Both the position numbers and the translations under genes were made by a program. Of a DNA stretch of 64,000 bases, positions 16,795 through 26,202 are shown one piece after another. The stretch's first letter is position 1, and each line of letters opens with the position of its first letter. Under the pieces are notes generated by a model. The model was not told the origin of the DNA. It worked only from the letters and a program-made list of their open reading frames with translations, and searched no databases. The DNA comes from Roseivirga sp. BDSF3-8 (GTDB lineage: Bacteria; Bacteroidota; Bacteroidia; Cytophagales; Cyclobacteriaceae): assembly GCF_041449215.1 (NCBI RefSeq), contig NZ_JBGNFV010000001.1:4419001-4483000 (forward strand), in the 5' to 3' direction.

Positions 16795-19317
16795 ATGAAT
16801 CTTTTATGTAACAGGTATTTTAGCCGGAAAATTTTTTCGGCATTACTGATAAGTATCCTGCTCGTTTTAAGTGGAGGTAGTATCTGTGCCCAAATATTGA
16901 TAACCGGCAGGGTAACGGATGCTGAAACAGGTGATCCTATTCCTTTTGCAAATATTGTATTTACCGGCACTACGGAGGGGGGAACTACTGACTTTGATGG
17001 ATATTATAAAATCCGTAGTTCGGCCAACCGCGACTCTGTTACGGCCTCTTTTGTAGGGTATGTTTCCCGAACTAAGGCTGTAAGTGCCGCAGGAGAGGTA
17101 AGTTTTCAGTTGGTCCCAGATGTCATAAGCCTGGATGAAGTAGTGGTGAGACCAGGAATTAATCCGGCTTTTGCCATTATTGACAGAGCTTCCGAAAATT
17201 CCCGTCTAAACGATAAAAGAGAGTTGGATGCTTTTGATTACGAAAGCTACACCAAAATTGAGATGGACATCAGCCGGATGTCCGAAGATTTTCAGCAGAA
17301 AAAGTTCATTCGGAAAGTAAAGTCTGTTCTGGACAGTGTAAAGGTAATAGCCGGTGAGGATGGCAACCCTATTTTGCCGGTATTTATCAGTGAGTCCATC
17401 AGCAGATATTATTATCGCAATGACCCAGTGCTTAAAAAGGAGCACGTACTCAAAACCAAAATTACCGGGGTAGGGGTAGATGATGGCAGCCTGGTGAGTC
17501 AGCTTATAGGTTCGTCATTTCAGGAATATAATTTTTATAAAAACTGGGTGAATATTGCAGGGAAGGAGTTTATCTCTCCCATAGCTGATGGCTGGAAGCT
17601 ATATTATGATTACGACCTGGTAGATAGCCTTATGATTGAAGGGGACTATTGCTACAGACTCGAGGTCTATCCACTGAGAGAACAGGACCTAGCGTTTACA
17701 GGGACTATTTGGATCACAAAGGAAGAGGCTGCACTGAAGCAACTTAAACTAACAGTGCCGGAAAGTGCTAATTTGAACTTTATAAAACGGATAGATATTT
17801 CTCAGCAATTTGAGCAGACATCGGCAGGCCCCTGGCTGCCTGTGAAAACCCGGCTCACCATCGATGTAGATAATGTAGGCAAAGAGTCGGTGGGCTTTTT
17901 GGCAAAATTCTACAACAGCGTGGAAGATGTTAAGATTGGAAACCGGAAGCCTGTTCGGTTTTACGAGGTGCCTATAGAGGTAGAGCCAGACGCAGGTGAA
18001 ACGGATGAGGTTTACTGGCTGGAAGCTCGTCACGATAGCCTCACCGCTACGGAAATGGACGTGATCGAGATGATCGACACCCTGCGAAATATACCTAGTG
18101 TGCGTCGCCTGACAAATATTGTTAAGACGCTGAGTAGCGGATATATAAAATCCGGCAAGGTGGACATAGGTCCGTATCCTCTGGTATATAATTTTAACAA
18201 TGTTGAGGGCCACCGCTTAGGACTTGGCTTCAGGACAAACGCAGAGTTTAGTAAACGTTGGGAGTTTTCCGCATACGGAGCCTATGGCCTAAGGGATGAA
18301 GAATGGAAGTACAGGTTTGGTGCAGCTTATTTTCTGAATAGAAAGAAATGGACCAAAGTATCTGTACAACGCGTGGTGGATATAGACCAATTAGGCTTAC
18401 AGTTTGCAGACCCTGGTAGTAATCCTATATTTTATTCTTTTACCCGCTTCGGAGAGCTGACGAGCCCTTACTATTATTCACGAAACACCTTCTCTTTCCA
18501 AACCGATATTTACAGGGGCTTTACTCTGAAAGCTATTATAAGTAATGGAGATTATGACCCAGTTTTTCCATTTGCATATTATGAGAACTCAAACCAATCT
18601 GAAGAAGGGCTTAAAAGGGAATTCAGCACCACTGAAGCAACGATAGAAGCAAGGTTTACCAAAAACGAACTATTAGTAATCAATGATAACAGCAGGATAA
18701 GTATGGGATCTACTACTGGATGGCCCGTCATAACGCTGGCGTACTCCCGTGGTTTTAACGACCTGCTTGGAGGCGACTTTGATTACAACAGGATTAATCT
18801 ACAGGTAGAACAAAGCCTGAAGATGGGCCTTTTCGGGGTTAGCCGGTATAACATTGATGGCGGGTACATTTTTGAGAATCTTCCATACCCTCTATTGCGG
18901 GTACATTTAGGAAATGAATCTCCCTTTTACACTACATCAGCATTCAATCAGATGGACTTTTTCGAGTTTGTCAGTGATTCATACCTGAGTTTAAACTACC
19001 GACACTATTTTGAAGGTTTTCTGCTGAATAGAATTCCGCTGATGAAAAAGCTCAAGTGGCGGGCCCTGGCTACAGCTAATATCCTGTACGGAAAGCTTGA
19101 TGAAGGAAATCTTTCTCTGACGCCTCAGCAGGATGCTGATGGAAATGACCTTGTGATGTTCAGAGGCTTAGGAAAAGAACCGTACATTGAGCTAGGCTAT
19201 GGAGTAGAGAACATCTTTAAGCTTCTGAGGGTGGACTTCATTCACCGCGTTACCTACCTTGATGAAGAGAATGTAAGGCCATTTGGTATAAAAGTTAGTG
19301 CACAACTGATTTTATAG
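16795..19317 (+). CDS. DUF5686 outer-membrane protein with carboxypeptidase-regulatory-like domain
   Basis: An 840-residue envelope protein with a signal peptide ending near SGGSICAQ, an N-terminal CarboxypepD_reg-like domain (GRVTDAETGDPIPFANIVF, about 38-110, as in TonB-linked proteins), a central DUF5686 region and a long C-terminal part whose alternating strands and final KVSAQLIL suggest an outer-membrane barrel. It is typical of Bacteroidota. There is no TonB plug domain, so it is not a SusC-type transporter. It starts 17 bp after the SanA-like gene and is probably the last gene of the parE operon. Confidence 0.85.
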   Translation: MNLLCNRYFSRKIFSALLISILLVLSGGSICAQILITGRVTDAETGDPIPFANIVFTGTTEGGTTDFDGYYKIRSSANRDSVTASFVGYVSRTKAVSAAGEVSFQLVPDVISLDEVVVRPGINPAFAIIDRASENSRLNDKRELDAFDYESYTKIEMDISRMSEDFQQKKFIRKVKSVLDSVKVIAGEDGNPILPVFISESISRYYYRNDPVLKKEHVLKTKITGVGVDDGSLVSQLIGSSFQEYNFYKNWVNIAGKEFISPIADGWKLYYDYDLVDSLMIEGDYCYRLEVYPLREQDLAFTGTIWITKEEAALKQLKLTVPESANLNFIKRIDISQQFEQTSAGPWLPVKTRLTIDVDNVGKESVGFLAKFYNSVEDVKIGNRKPVRFYEVPIEVEPDAGETDEVYWLEARHDSLTATEMDVIEMIDTLRNIPSVRRLTNIVKTLSSGYIKSGKVDIGPYPLVYNFNNVEGHRLGLGFRTNAEFSKRWEFSAYGAYGLRDEEWKYRFGAAYFLNRKKWTKVSVQRVVDIDQLGLQFADPGSNPIFYSFTRFGELTSPYYYSRNTFSFQTDIYRGFTLKAIISNGDYDPVFPFAYYENSNQSEEGLKREFSTTEATIEARFTKNELLVINDNSRISMGSTTGWPVITLAYSRGFNDLLGGDFDYNRINLQVEQSLKMGLFGVSRYNIDGGYIFENLPYPLLRVHLGNESPFYTTSAFNQMDFFEFVSDSYLSLNYRHYFEGFLLNRIPLMKKLKWRALATANILYGKLDEGNLSLTPQQDADGNDLVMFRGLGKEPYIELGYGVENIFKLLRVDFIHRVTYLDEENVRPFGIKVSAQLIL

Positions 19318-19348
19318 CAATTTCATTTTCATCAAATTTTTAGCGTCT

Positions 19349-19356
19349 TACTTTTG
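19349..19356 (+). promoter_or_regulatory. Candidate -7 element before the TPR lipoprotein gene
   Basis: TACTTTTG matches TAnnTTTG exactly. It is 22 bp before the preferred ATG at 19379. A GTG at 19361 would sit at the likely transcription start, which argues for the ATG. No clear -33 element is visible. Confidence 0.45.
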
Positions 19357-19378
19357 TTATGTGGCTTCAGGTCTGAAA

Positions 19379-20488
19379 ATGAGGATAAGAATCTTATATA
19401 TTATCTTAGGTTTAGTGGTGATTTCGTCTTGTGAACGAAACCATAGCCGTTACCAGCTACATGAAGCCCCCGAGTTTGATGAGAGCTATCACTCTGTAAG
19501 CCTTGAAAAGGTTAACAGAAACATTGAACAAAATTCTGACAACCCGGAAAACTACTATCGTAAGGCCATAATTCTTAACGAGCTCGGCCGCAATGAAAAT
19601 GCACTGATAAACTTGCGGAAGGCAATCTCCCTTAAGGCTGATGAACCGGTATATCACTACATGGCTGCGAGGGAAAACCTGAGGATAGGCGATGTGGATG
19701 AAGCGGAGTCTTTTGCTTCTGAGGCAGAGAGGCTGGGAGAGCAGTCCGGCGGACTGTTCTACCTGCTTTCAGAAGTTCACAGACTCAAGGAAAATTATAT
19801 TAAAGCGGCCGATTATATTAACAAGGCGATGAAAAAAGAGCCGGAGAATCCGGCTTACCTTTGTTCCAGGGGGTATATACTGCTTTCGCTGGAAGACACA
19901 TTAGCTGCAGAGCAGGACTTTTTAAGCAGCCTGAATATCAAAGAAGACCCCGGAACATACTCAGGGCTTATTGATATTTACCTTAATCGCAATGATCTTG
20001 AGAAAACGGCTTTTTATCTGGAAAAGCAACTCGTGCTTAGGCCGGATAATCTGGAGGCTAACCTGCAGATGGCCTCTTTGTTAAAAGCTATGGATTACCC
20101 CGATAGTGCGGCTTCTTTATTAGGCCATTTAACAAAGCGGTTTTCTGAAGACTACCGTCCGAAGGTCGAAATAGCTGATTACCTTATGGAGAAAAGGCAG
20201 TATGATTCGGCGTTGTATTATGTGGATGATGTGCTAGCCTCCAATGCCCGTAATACCTATGCCCTTCTGCAGAAAGCAAGGATACTTAATACCGCAAGGC
20301 GCTATGGTGAGTCAGTAGCTTCTTATACCACTTTGCTGGATGTGGACAGTACTAATGAAATCGCGAGTAGTGAACTGGCGGACCTACGAAGAAAAATTGC
20401 ATATTTGCAGCAACTCGAAAGGCGCAGGCGAAATACACTGCCCACTTTGGAAAAAAAAGATTCTGATACAGACGATAAGAATAACTAG
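19379..20488 (+). CDS. TPR-repeat lipoprotein
   Basis: A 369-residue protein starting MRIRILYIILGLVVISSC, a signal peptide with a lipobox cysteine. The rest consists of tandem tetratricopeptide repeats, recognisable from units such as NPENYYRKAIILNELGRNENAL and later copies. TPR arrays bind partner proteins; the partner is unknown. The tail is charged and rich in K, D and N. The gene ends 3 bp before the thrS start, so the two are probably co-transcribed from a promoter near 19349. A GTG six codons upstream is an alternative start. Confidence 0.8.
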   Translation: MRIRILYIILGLVVISSCERNHSRYQLHEAPEFDESYHSVSLEKVNRNIEQNSDNPENYYRKAIILNELGRNENALINLRKAISLKADEPVYHYMAARENLRIGDVDEAESFASEAERLGEQSGGLFYLLSEVHRLKENYIKAADYINKAMKKEPENPAYLCSRGYILLSLEDTLAAEQDFLSSLNIKEDPGTYSGLIDIYLNRNDLEKTAFYLEKQLVLRPDNLEANLQMASLLKAMDYPDSAASLLGHLTKRFSEDYRPKVEIADYLMEKRQYDSALYYVDDVLASNARNTYALLQKARILNTARRYGESVASYTTLLDVDSTNEIASSELADLRRKIAYLQQLERRRRNTLPTLEKKDSDTDDKNN

Positions 20489-20491
20489 TTA

Positions 20492-22450
20492 ATGAGCCAG
20501 GAAAGTATGATCAATATTACGCTGCCTGATGGAAGTGTAAGAGAGTACCCCAAGGGATCCTCAGGATTAGACATTGCCAAAAGTATAAGTGAAGGACTGG
20601 CCAGGAATGTACTGGCAGCCAAAGTTAATGGTGAGGTGTGGGATGCCACCCGGCCTGTAGAAACTGATGCTGCGGTACAGTTACTTACCTGGAATGATGA
20701 TGATGGCAAGTCAGCTTTCTGGCACTCATCAGCACACTTACTTGCAGAAGCCTTGGAAGAGCTGTATCCGGGAATTAAGTTAGGTATTGGCCCTCCTATA
20801 GAAAACGGATTTTATTATGATGTGGACTTCGGCGAAATGGAATTCAATGGTGACCACCTGGAAAAGGTGGAACAAAAGATGACCGAGCTGGCCCGCCAAA
20901 AGAACGAATTCGTTCGTAAACCCATAGGTAAAAGCGAGGCCGTGGCCTACTATCAAAATAAAGGTGATGAGTATAAGCTTGACCTGCTCGAAGGGCTGGA
21001 AGATGGTACCATTACATTTTATACGCAGGGCAACTTCACTGACCTTTGCAGGGGACCGCACATTCCCCATACCGGTTTTGTAAAAGCCATTAAGCTGATG
21101 AATGTAGCCGGTGCCTACTGGAGAGGAGATGAGCATAATAAGCAGCTTACCCGTATTTATGGCATAACGTTTCCCAAGGCTAAGGAACTAAAGGAGTATC
21201 TGGAAAGACTTGAGGAGGCCAAAAAGCGTGACCATCGTAAGTTAGGTAAGGAGCTGGACCTCTTTACCTTCAGTGAGAAGGTGGGTCTTGGTTTACCCCT
21301 TTGGCTACCTAAAGGGGCCACACTCCGTGAACGGTTAGAAAATTTTCTTCGTAAAGCGCAGGTAAAGGCGGGATATGACCCAGTGGTAACGCCACATATC
21401 GGCCAGAAAGAGCTGTATGTGACTTCCGGGCATTATGAAAAGTACGGAGAGGATAGTTTCCAGCCTATTCATACTCCCAATGAAGATGAGGAGTTTCTGC
21501 TTAAACCAATGAACTGCCCTCATCACTGCGAAATTTACAAAAGTCGCCCACGGTCATACAAAGACCTTCCGGTACGTTTTGCCGAGTTCGGCACGGTGTA
21601 CCGTTATGAGCAAAGTGGTGAGTTGCACGGTCTAACAAGGGTTAGAGGCTTTACCCAGGATGATGCTCATATTTTCTGCCGCCCGGACCAGGTGGAGGAT
21701 GAATTTATGAAGGTTATTGACCTTGTCCTATATGTATTCAATGCCCTTGGTTTTGAGGATTTTACTGCTCAGGTTTCTCTTCGCGATCCCGAGAACAAAG
21801 CTAAATATATAGGAGATGATGATCTTTGGGAAAAAGCCGAAAGTGCTATTCTTGAATCGGTAAAGCAGAAGGGGCTACCCTATGTGGTGGAAACAGGAGA
21901 GGCAGCTTTTTACGGTCCTAAGCTGGACTTTATGGTTAAGGATGCACTAGGCAGAAGGTGGCAGTTGGGAACTATACAGGTAGATTATAATTTGCCTAAC
22001 CGTTTTGAACTGGAATACATTGGTGCCGATAATGCACATCATCGTCCCGTCATGATTCACCGGGCTCCCTTTGGAAGTATGGAGCGGTTTATCGGTCTGC
22101 TTATTGAGCACACAGGAGGCAATTTCCCGCTATGGCTATCTCCGGAACAAATTGCCATTCTCCCTATATCTGAAAAATACCATGATTATGCCCGGGAGCT
22201 TTTCACTAAGTTTCAGGAAGCAGATATCCGTGGGTTCGTCGATCACAGAGATGAGAAAGTGCAGCGGAAAATACGTGATGCAGAGGTGAAAAAGGTGCCT
22301 TATATGCTAATTGTTGGCGAAAAAGAATCCGGTGAAGGTACGGTAAGTGTACGAAAGCACGGTGAAGGAGATCAGGGTTCTGTTGCTGTAACTGACTTTA
22401 TAAATTCATTTAAAAATGAAGCTGACGTAGACAAGCAACTAAAATCCTGA
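20492..22450 (+). CDS. thrS: Threonyl-tRNA synthetase
   Basis: Class II aminoacyl-tRNA synthetase that charges tRNA-Thr. The order is: TGS domain (about 6-65), editing domain with [11 protein letters not shown] and the zinc-like HxxxH/CxxxH pattern ([10 protein letters not shown]), then the catalytic core with [10 protein letters not shown], the motif 2 arginine in [29 protein letters not shown], and a C-terminal anticodon-binding domain from about 545. Length 652 fits the family (about 640). No T-box leader is present, which is expected outside the Firmicutes. It follows the TPR gene by 3 bp. Confidence 0.96.
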   Translation: MSQESMINITLPDGSVREYPKGSSGLDIAKSISEGLARNVLAAKVNGEVWDATRPVETDAAVQLLTWNDDDGKSAFWHSSAHLLAEALEELYPGIKLGIGPPIENGFYYDVDFGEMEFNGDHLEKVEQKMTELARQKNEFVRKPIGKSEAVAYYQNKGDEYKLDLLEGLEDGTITFYTQGNFTDLCRGPHIPHTGFVKAIKLMNVAGAYWRGDEHNKQLTRIYGITFPKAKELKEYLERLEEAKKRDHRKLGKELDLFTFSEKVGLGLPLWLPKGATLRERLENFLRKAQVKAGYDPVVTPHIGQKELYVTSGHYEKYGEDSFQPIHTPNEDEEFLLKPMNCPHHCEIYKSRPRSYKDLPVRFAEFGTVYRYEQSGELHGLTRVRGFTQDDAHIFCRPDQVEDEFMKVIDLVLYVFNALGFEDFTAQVSLRDPENKAKYIGDDDLWEKAESAILESVKQKGLPYVVETGEAAFYGPKLDFMVKDALGRRWQLGTIQVDYNLPNRFELEYIGADNAHHRPVMIHRAPFGSMERFIGLLIEHTGGNFPLWLSPEQIAILPISEKYHDYARELFTKFQEADIRGFVDHRDEKVQRKIRDAEVKKVPYMLIVGEKESGEGTVSVRKHGEGDQGSVAVTDFINSFKNEADVDKQLKS

Positions 22451-22640
22451 AAGGGCTTTGCCCCCTTAGTTGTAAATTAAAATGAACAATTTTGTGGGGG
22501 TTCGTTGTTTAAAGCGGTACAACTAATTTATTTTTTGCAATATGTTCGTGAATTATGAGGGGGGCTGGCCTAAAAAAACTGGCTGACCTTTTTTTCTCAT
22601 TGAAAATATCGGATATTTGCACTTTGTTAAATCAACCAAA

Positions 22641-22655
22641 AAGGAGGTTCCTATT
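22641..22655 (+). promoter_or_regulatory. infC: Shine-Dalgarno and ATT start of infC
   Basis: AAGGAGG at 22641-22647 is followed after 5 nt by ATT at 22653. ATT is the rare initiation codon widely used by infC so that IF-3 represses its own synthesis by rejecting non-standard starts. A Shine-Dalgarno this strong is unusual in Bacteroidota, which mostly start translation without one. Confidence 0.8.
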
Positions 22656-23213
22656 AGCAAAAGACCACGTTCCAGAAGACCTCAGAGAGGCAGAGTAGAA
22701 GAACCCTACAGGGTGAATGAGCGCATTCGTGTGCCCAAGGTCCGTGTAGTAGGTGAAAATGTAAAGGTAGATATATATGACACTGATACTGCCCGTCGTA
22801 TGGCGCAGGAGCAGGGTCTCGACCTGGTGGAGATTTCTCCTAAGGCAGATCCACCTGTATGCAAGATTATCGACTACTCTAAGTTCAAGTATGAACAGAA
22901 GAAGAAGCAAAAAGAAATTAAAGCTAAGGCTCAGAAGACTGTTGTAAAGGAAATCCGTTTCGGTCCAAATACAGACGATCATGACTTTGACTTTAAGCTT
23001 AAGCACGCTATGAACTTCCTCAAAGAGGGAGCCAAAGTAAAGGCTTATGTTCATTTTGCAGGTCGTACTATTGTTTTCAAAGAGCGCGGAGAGATTCTGT
23101 TGCTGAAATTTGCACAGGCTCTGGAGGAACTAGGGAAGGTTGAACAACTGCCAAAGCTCGAAGGAAAGCGGATGACCGTGATCCTGGCGCCTAAGCAGGG
23201 AGGTAAAAAGTAA
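22653..23213 (+). CDS. infC: Translation initiation factor IF-3
   Basis: IF-3 binds the 30S subunit and checks the start codon. From the ATT at 22653 it has 186 residues, beginning with a basic segment ([13 protein letters not shown]) and then [15 protein letters not shown], the N-terminal domain, a lysine-rich linker ([16 protein letters not shown]) and the C-terminal domain ending [15 protein letters not shown]. An in-frame TTG at 22617 would add 12 residues, but the strong Shine-Dalgarno sequence points to the ATT. First gene of the conserved infC-rpmI-rplT cluster, 22 bp before rpmI. Confidence 0.95.
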   Translation: MSKRPRSRRPQRGRVEEPYRVNERIRVPKVRVVGENVKVDIYDTDTARRMAQEQGLDLVEISPKADPPVCKIIDYSKFKYEQKKKQKEIKAKAQKTVVKEIRFGPNTDDHDFDFKLKHAMNFLKEGAKVKAYVHFAGRTIVFKERGEILLLKFAQALEELGKVEQLPKLEGKRMTVILAPKQGGKK

Positions 23214-23235
23214 CTGAAAACTAAAGTATATATTC

Positions 23236-23430
23236 ATGCCCAAGATGAAAACCAAATCCGGAGCCAAGAAGAGATTCAAGCTTACCGGAACAGGAAAAAT
23301 CAAAAGAAAGCATGCGTTCAAAAGTCACATTCTGACTAAGAAGGAGACCAAGAGAAAGCGTAATCTGACTCACGCCGGTCTCGTGGACTCCAGCGATAAG
23401 CAACGCGTTAAAGACATGCTTGTTATTTGA
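23236..23430 (+). CDS. rpmI: 50S ribosomal protein bL35
   Basis: A 64-residue, strongly basic ribosomal protein. [20 protein letters not shown] is the conserved bL35 opening, and the length is standard. It lies 22 bp after infC in the usual order infC-rpmI-rplT. Confidence 0.97.
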   Translation: MPKMKTKSGAKKRFKLTGTGKIKRKHAFKSHILTKKETKRKRNLTHAGLVDSSDKQRVKDMLVI

Positions 23431-23482
23431 TTCACTCTAACCAGAGGTTTTATTGTTTTACCAGACGCCTGGTTTTCAAAGC

Positions 23483-23499
23483 CTTTCAGTTACTGAAAG
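23483..23499 (+). promoter_or_regulatory. Hairpin between rpmI and rplT
   Basis: CTTTCAG-TTA-CTGAAAG is a perfect 7-bp stem with a 3-nt loop, and ACCAG-ACGC-CTGGT (23460-23473) forms a shorter one just before it. There is no T run, so this is not a terminator. In other bacteria the translation of this operon is repressed by bL20 binding to mRNA structures; these hairpins are candidates for such a site (inference). Confidence 0.4.
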
Positions 23500-23525
23500 C
23501 ACCAATCGTCAAAAAAATTTAACGA

Positions 23526-23870
23526 ATGCCTAGATCAGTAAATCATGTTGCGTCAAGAGCACGCAGGAAAAAAGTCCTTAAAGCCGCAAAAGGTTATTTC
23601 GGCAGAAGGAAAAACGTTTGGACCGTAGCGAAAAATGCGGTTGAAAAAGGTTGGCAGTATGCTTACCGTGATAGAAAAGCAAAGAAAAGAGAGTTTCGTA
23701 AGCTTTGGATTCAGCGTATCAACGCCGGAGCCAGAGAGCACGGCATGAGCTACTCACAGCTTATGGGAGCTCTTAAAAAATCTAATATTGATCTTAACAG
23801 AAAAGTTCTTGCCGACCTTGCAATGAACCATCCCGATGCATTCAAAGCTATCGTGGAAAAAGTTAAGTAG
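23526..23870 (+). CDS. rplT: 50S ribosomal protein bL20
   Basis: A 114-residue basic protein with the conserved bL20 start ([27 protein letters not shown]) and the C-terminal [20 protein letters not shown]. bL20 is needed for early 50S assembly and, in other bacteria, controls its own operon. It is separated from rpmI by 95 bp that contain hairpins, and is followed by a strong terminator. Confidence 0.97.
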   Translation: MPRSVNHVASRARRKKVLKAAKGYFGRRKNVWTVAKNAVEKGWQYAYRDRKAKKREFRKLWIQRINAGAREHGMSYSQLMGALKKSNIDLNRKVLADLAMNHPDAFKAIVEKVK

Positions 23871-23892
23871 GCCGATAGGCTGACAAGATTTG

Positions 23893-23918
23893 AAACCCCG
23901 CAATTGCGGGGTTTTTTT
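23893..23918 (+). terminator. Intrinsic terminator of infC-rpmI-rplT
   Basis: AAACCCCGCAATTGCGGGGTTT is a perfect stem with AATT at its centre, followed by a run of seven T. It is 22 bp after the rplT stop. Confidence 0.95.
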
Positions 23919-23923
23919 GTTTT

Positions 23924-24330
23924 AATGCTTTAGTGTAATGTTTTTTAGTATCCCATTCATATTTAATCAAAAATTATAAGTATTTCCCCCCTGCCTCATA
24001 GGCTATGATACAATATAGCTCCTTCATGTAGTTGGGTTTAATTTTGTTTTACATATTATTTTAGAATAAACGATTGGGCGTTGTGTGGTTTTTGTGCTAT
24101 TTATTTTGAGATCCCCTTAATATAAATTTTTGCTGAAATGTTTAAAGGAATATTATTTCAGGTTGCTCACTGGTGTCTTGAGAGATGTTGGGTTTAAGTA
24201 AATTATGCTGTTCGTAACATTAAAAGTGAAAAAATACACACAAATCTGATTTACGGTTTCTTCTTTTACTTTTAACACATGAATATTTGATTCGTTTGTG
24301 ACGTTAATGAGGTGATTTGATAATTACTTA
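23924..24330. other. 407-bp AT-rich non-coding region before the PAS kinase gene
   Basis: No open frame longer than about a dozen codons is seen. An 11-bp sequence, GTTGGGTTTAA, occurs twice (24031-24041 and 24187-24197) in direct orientation. TAATTTTG at 24039-24046 matches the -7 consensus and overlaps the first copy, but it lies nearly 300 bp upstream of the kinase start and lacks a -33 partner. I see no recognisable riboswitch or small RNA. Confidence 0.5.
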
Positions 24331-26202
24331 ATGTCAGTACAAGGAAAAAATATTCAGCGACTCATCTTGCAGGATGTTCAGAACAGTAGTCTTCTGTATC
24401 TGGACTGTATCAGATCTGTGCTTGACCAGCATCCGGAAACTACCTCCATGATGCTACGTTTTCCATTTCTTTTGGCTATTGTTAAGGAAGATGGAAACTT
24501 CGAATATGTAAATGGCCATTGCCTTGAGCATTTTCCTGTTAATAAGCGTAACGCTGTTGATATAAATGCTTATGCAGCTTATCAGGAAGTGCCTGCCTTT
24601 GTGTTTAGCATGAGACAGGCCATGAAAGGTGTGGTGCGTAAAGAGGTAGTCCCTACGGGGCATCAGGACCTCGTTGGTTGGTTTTTTCCCCTCCCAGGCG
24701 TCATTGACGGTGAAGCAGGTGCGCTGGTAATCATTTTTAAGACCAGGGTGAATCAGATGGTGACAGAAAAGGATCTGCAGTTTTATAGAAGTCATTTTGC
24801 TAAAGCACAACGTATAGGGAAGATTGGCGTATGGGAGTGGGATTTAAAAACAGACCTTGTTTACTGGTCCTCTGAAACGTATCGATTATACGGATTTCAG
24901 GACTTCTCCTTTGAGCCCAATATCAATAAGGGGCTTGACTTTATACACCCTGATGATCGCACATCGGTCATTGCTACTATTAATACCTCTCTGAACGAGG
25001 GTAAAGGGTATGACATAGAATTTCGTGTGGTGCTAAAAGATGGTGAGGTCAGATACCAACGGGTAAATACAGAACTGATTTTCAATGATGAGGATGAGGT
25101 GATCAAAGTCTTTGGAATAGTTCAGGACATCACAGAAAAAAAGGTAACTGAGAATCGTCTCGAAAGTACGAATAAGCGCATTGTTGCTATTCTGGAAAAT
25201 ATTCCTAATGCATTTGTAAGCGTGAATGCCGACTGGACTATTACGTATGCCAATAAGATCATGGAAAGGCTTCTTAAGATAAGCCGCCGTAAGATGATCA
25301 ATCAAAATCTGTGGGACCTTTTTCCGGAAGGTACAGGAGAAGCTTGCCATACATTTTTGTCTGACGCCATTGCCCAAAATAGCTCAGGGGTGCATGAGGT
25401 ACATTTTGATACTCTGCAGTCCTGGTTTGAGATTTCTGTAAGCAAGGGACCAGAAGGTTACCTGGTATTCTTTAACGATGTTACTAAACATAAAACCCTT
25501 GAAAATACGCTAAGGGACCTGAATGAAGCAAAGAATCAGTTTTTCAGTATTGTGGCTCATGACCTGAAAAGTCCTTTTAATAGCATAATGGGGCTAACTG
25601 ACTTATTAGAAAAATCACCGGATGCGCTTAAGCCTTCAGAACTGCAGGCAATTATGCAGCGACTGGGTAAGAATACCAGGAATGTATATAAAATGTTGGA
25701 GAATTTGCTGCTTTGGTCGAGAAATCAGATGAACCAACTGAAAATGGAAATAGGGACGTACGACCTGCAGGAGATTGTCGAGTTTAATAAGGAGCTGTTT
25801 ATTCCCAAGGCAGAGCAAAAAGGTATAAAAATCACTAATAATCTGGTGAAACCGATTGAGTTTTCAGGCGATAAAAATGTGGTGGATACGGTAGTACGTA
25901 ACTTGCTGAGTAATGCAATAAAGTTTACACCTAAGGAGGGAGAGGTACATTGGGAATTTGATGAGACTGCATCTGAAATAATTGTATCCGTAACTGATAC
26001 TGGTGTAGGTATGACAAATGAAACTATCGATACCATCTTTAAGAAGAAAGGGTCTGTCTCACAGGAAGGTACGGAAGGAGAAAAGGGGACTGGGTTAGGC
26101 TTACAATTATGCCAGGACCTGGTCGAGAAATCCGGTGGCAAAATGTGGGTAAAAAGTAGCCCCGCGGGTACTACCTTTTACTTTTCTTTATTAAAACCCT
26201 GA
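24331..26202 (+). CDS. Cytosolic PAS-repeat sensor histidine kinase
   Basis: A 623-residue kinase without membrane segments. Three PAS-type units precede the kinase: a divergent one (about 40-145), a PAS_3-like unit with KIGVWEWDLKTDLVYWSSE and HPDDR (about 160-270), and a third (about 280-385). HisKA has FSIVAHDLKSPFNSIMGL with the phospho-accepting His; HATPase carries NLLSNAIKF, DTGVGM and GTGLGL. It should autophosphorylate in response to a cytosolic signal. No response regulator is near, so the partner is elsewhere. The stop overlaps the convergent AsmA-like/GT51 gene by 12 bp. A 407-bp non-coding region lies upstream. Confidence 0.9.
   Translation: MSVQGKNIQRLILQDVQNSSLLYLDCIRSVLDQHPETTSMMLRFPFLLAIVKEDGNFEYVNGHCLEHFPVNKRNAVDINAYAAYQEVPAFVFSMRQAMKGVVRKEVVPTGHQDLVGWFFPLPGVIDGEAGALVIIFKTRVNQMVTEKDLQFYRSHFAKAQRIGKIGVWEWDLKTDLVYWSSETYRLYGFQDFSFEPNINKGLDFIHPDDRTSVIATINTSLNEGKGYDIEFRVVLKDGEVRYQRVNTELIFNDEDEVIKVFGIVQDITEKKVTENRLESTNKRIVAILENIPNAFVSVNADWTITYANKIMERLLKISRRKMINQNLWDLFPEGTGEACHTFLSDAIAQNSSGVHEVHFDTLQSWFEISVSKGPEGYLVFFNDVTKHKTLENTLRDLNEAKNQFFSIVAHDLKSPFNSIMGLTDLLEKSPDALKPSELQAIMQRLGKNTRNVYKMLENLLLWSRNQMNQLKMEIGTYDLQEIVEFNKELFIPKAEQKGIKITNNLVKPIEFSGDKNVVDTVVRNLLSNAIKFTPKEGEVHWEFDETASEIIVSVTDTGVGMTNETIDTIFKKKGSVSQEGTEGEKGTGLGLQLCQDLVEKSGGKMWVKSSPAGTTFYFSLLKP

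Noticed and set aside
22617..22652. Upstream TTG start giving a 198-residue IF-3
   Set aside because: The AAGGAGG site points to the ATT at 22653, and ATT is the known rare start of infC. The extra 12 residues would encode the Shine-Dalgarno itself.
22451..22652. Riboswitch or attenuator in the infC leader
   Set aside because: No stable stem with a T run and no known riboswitch pattern was seen; only weak promoter-like stretches off by one base.
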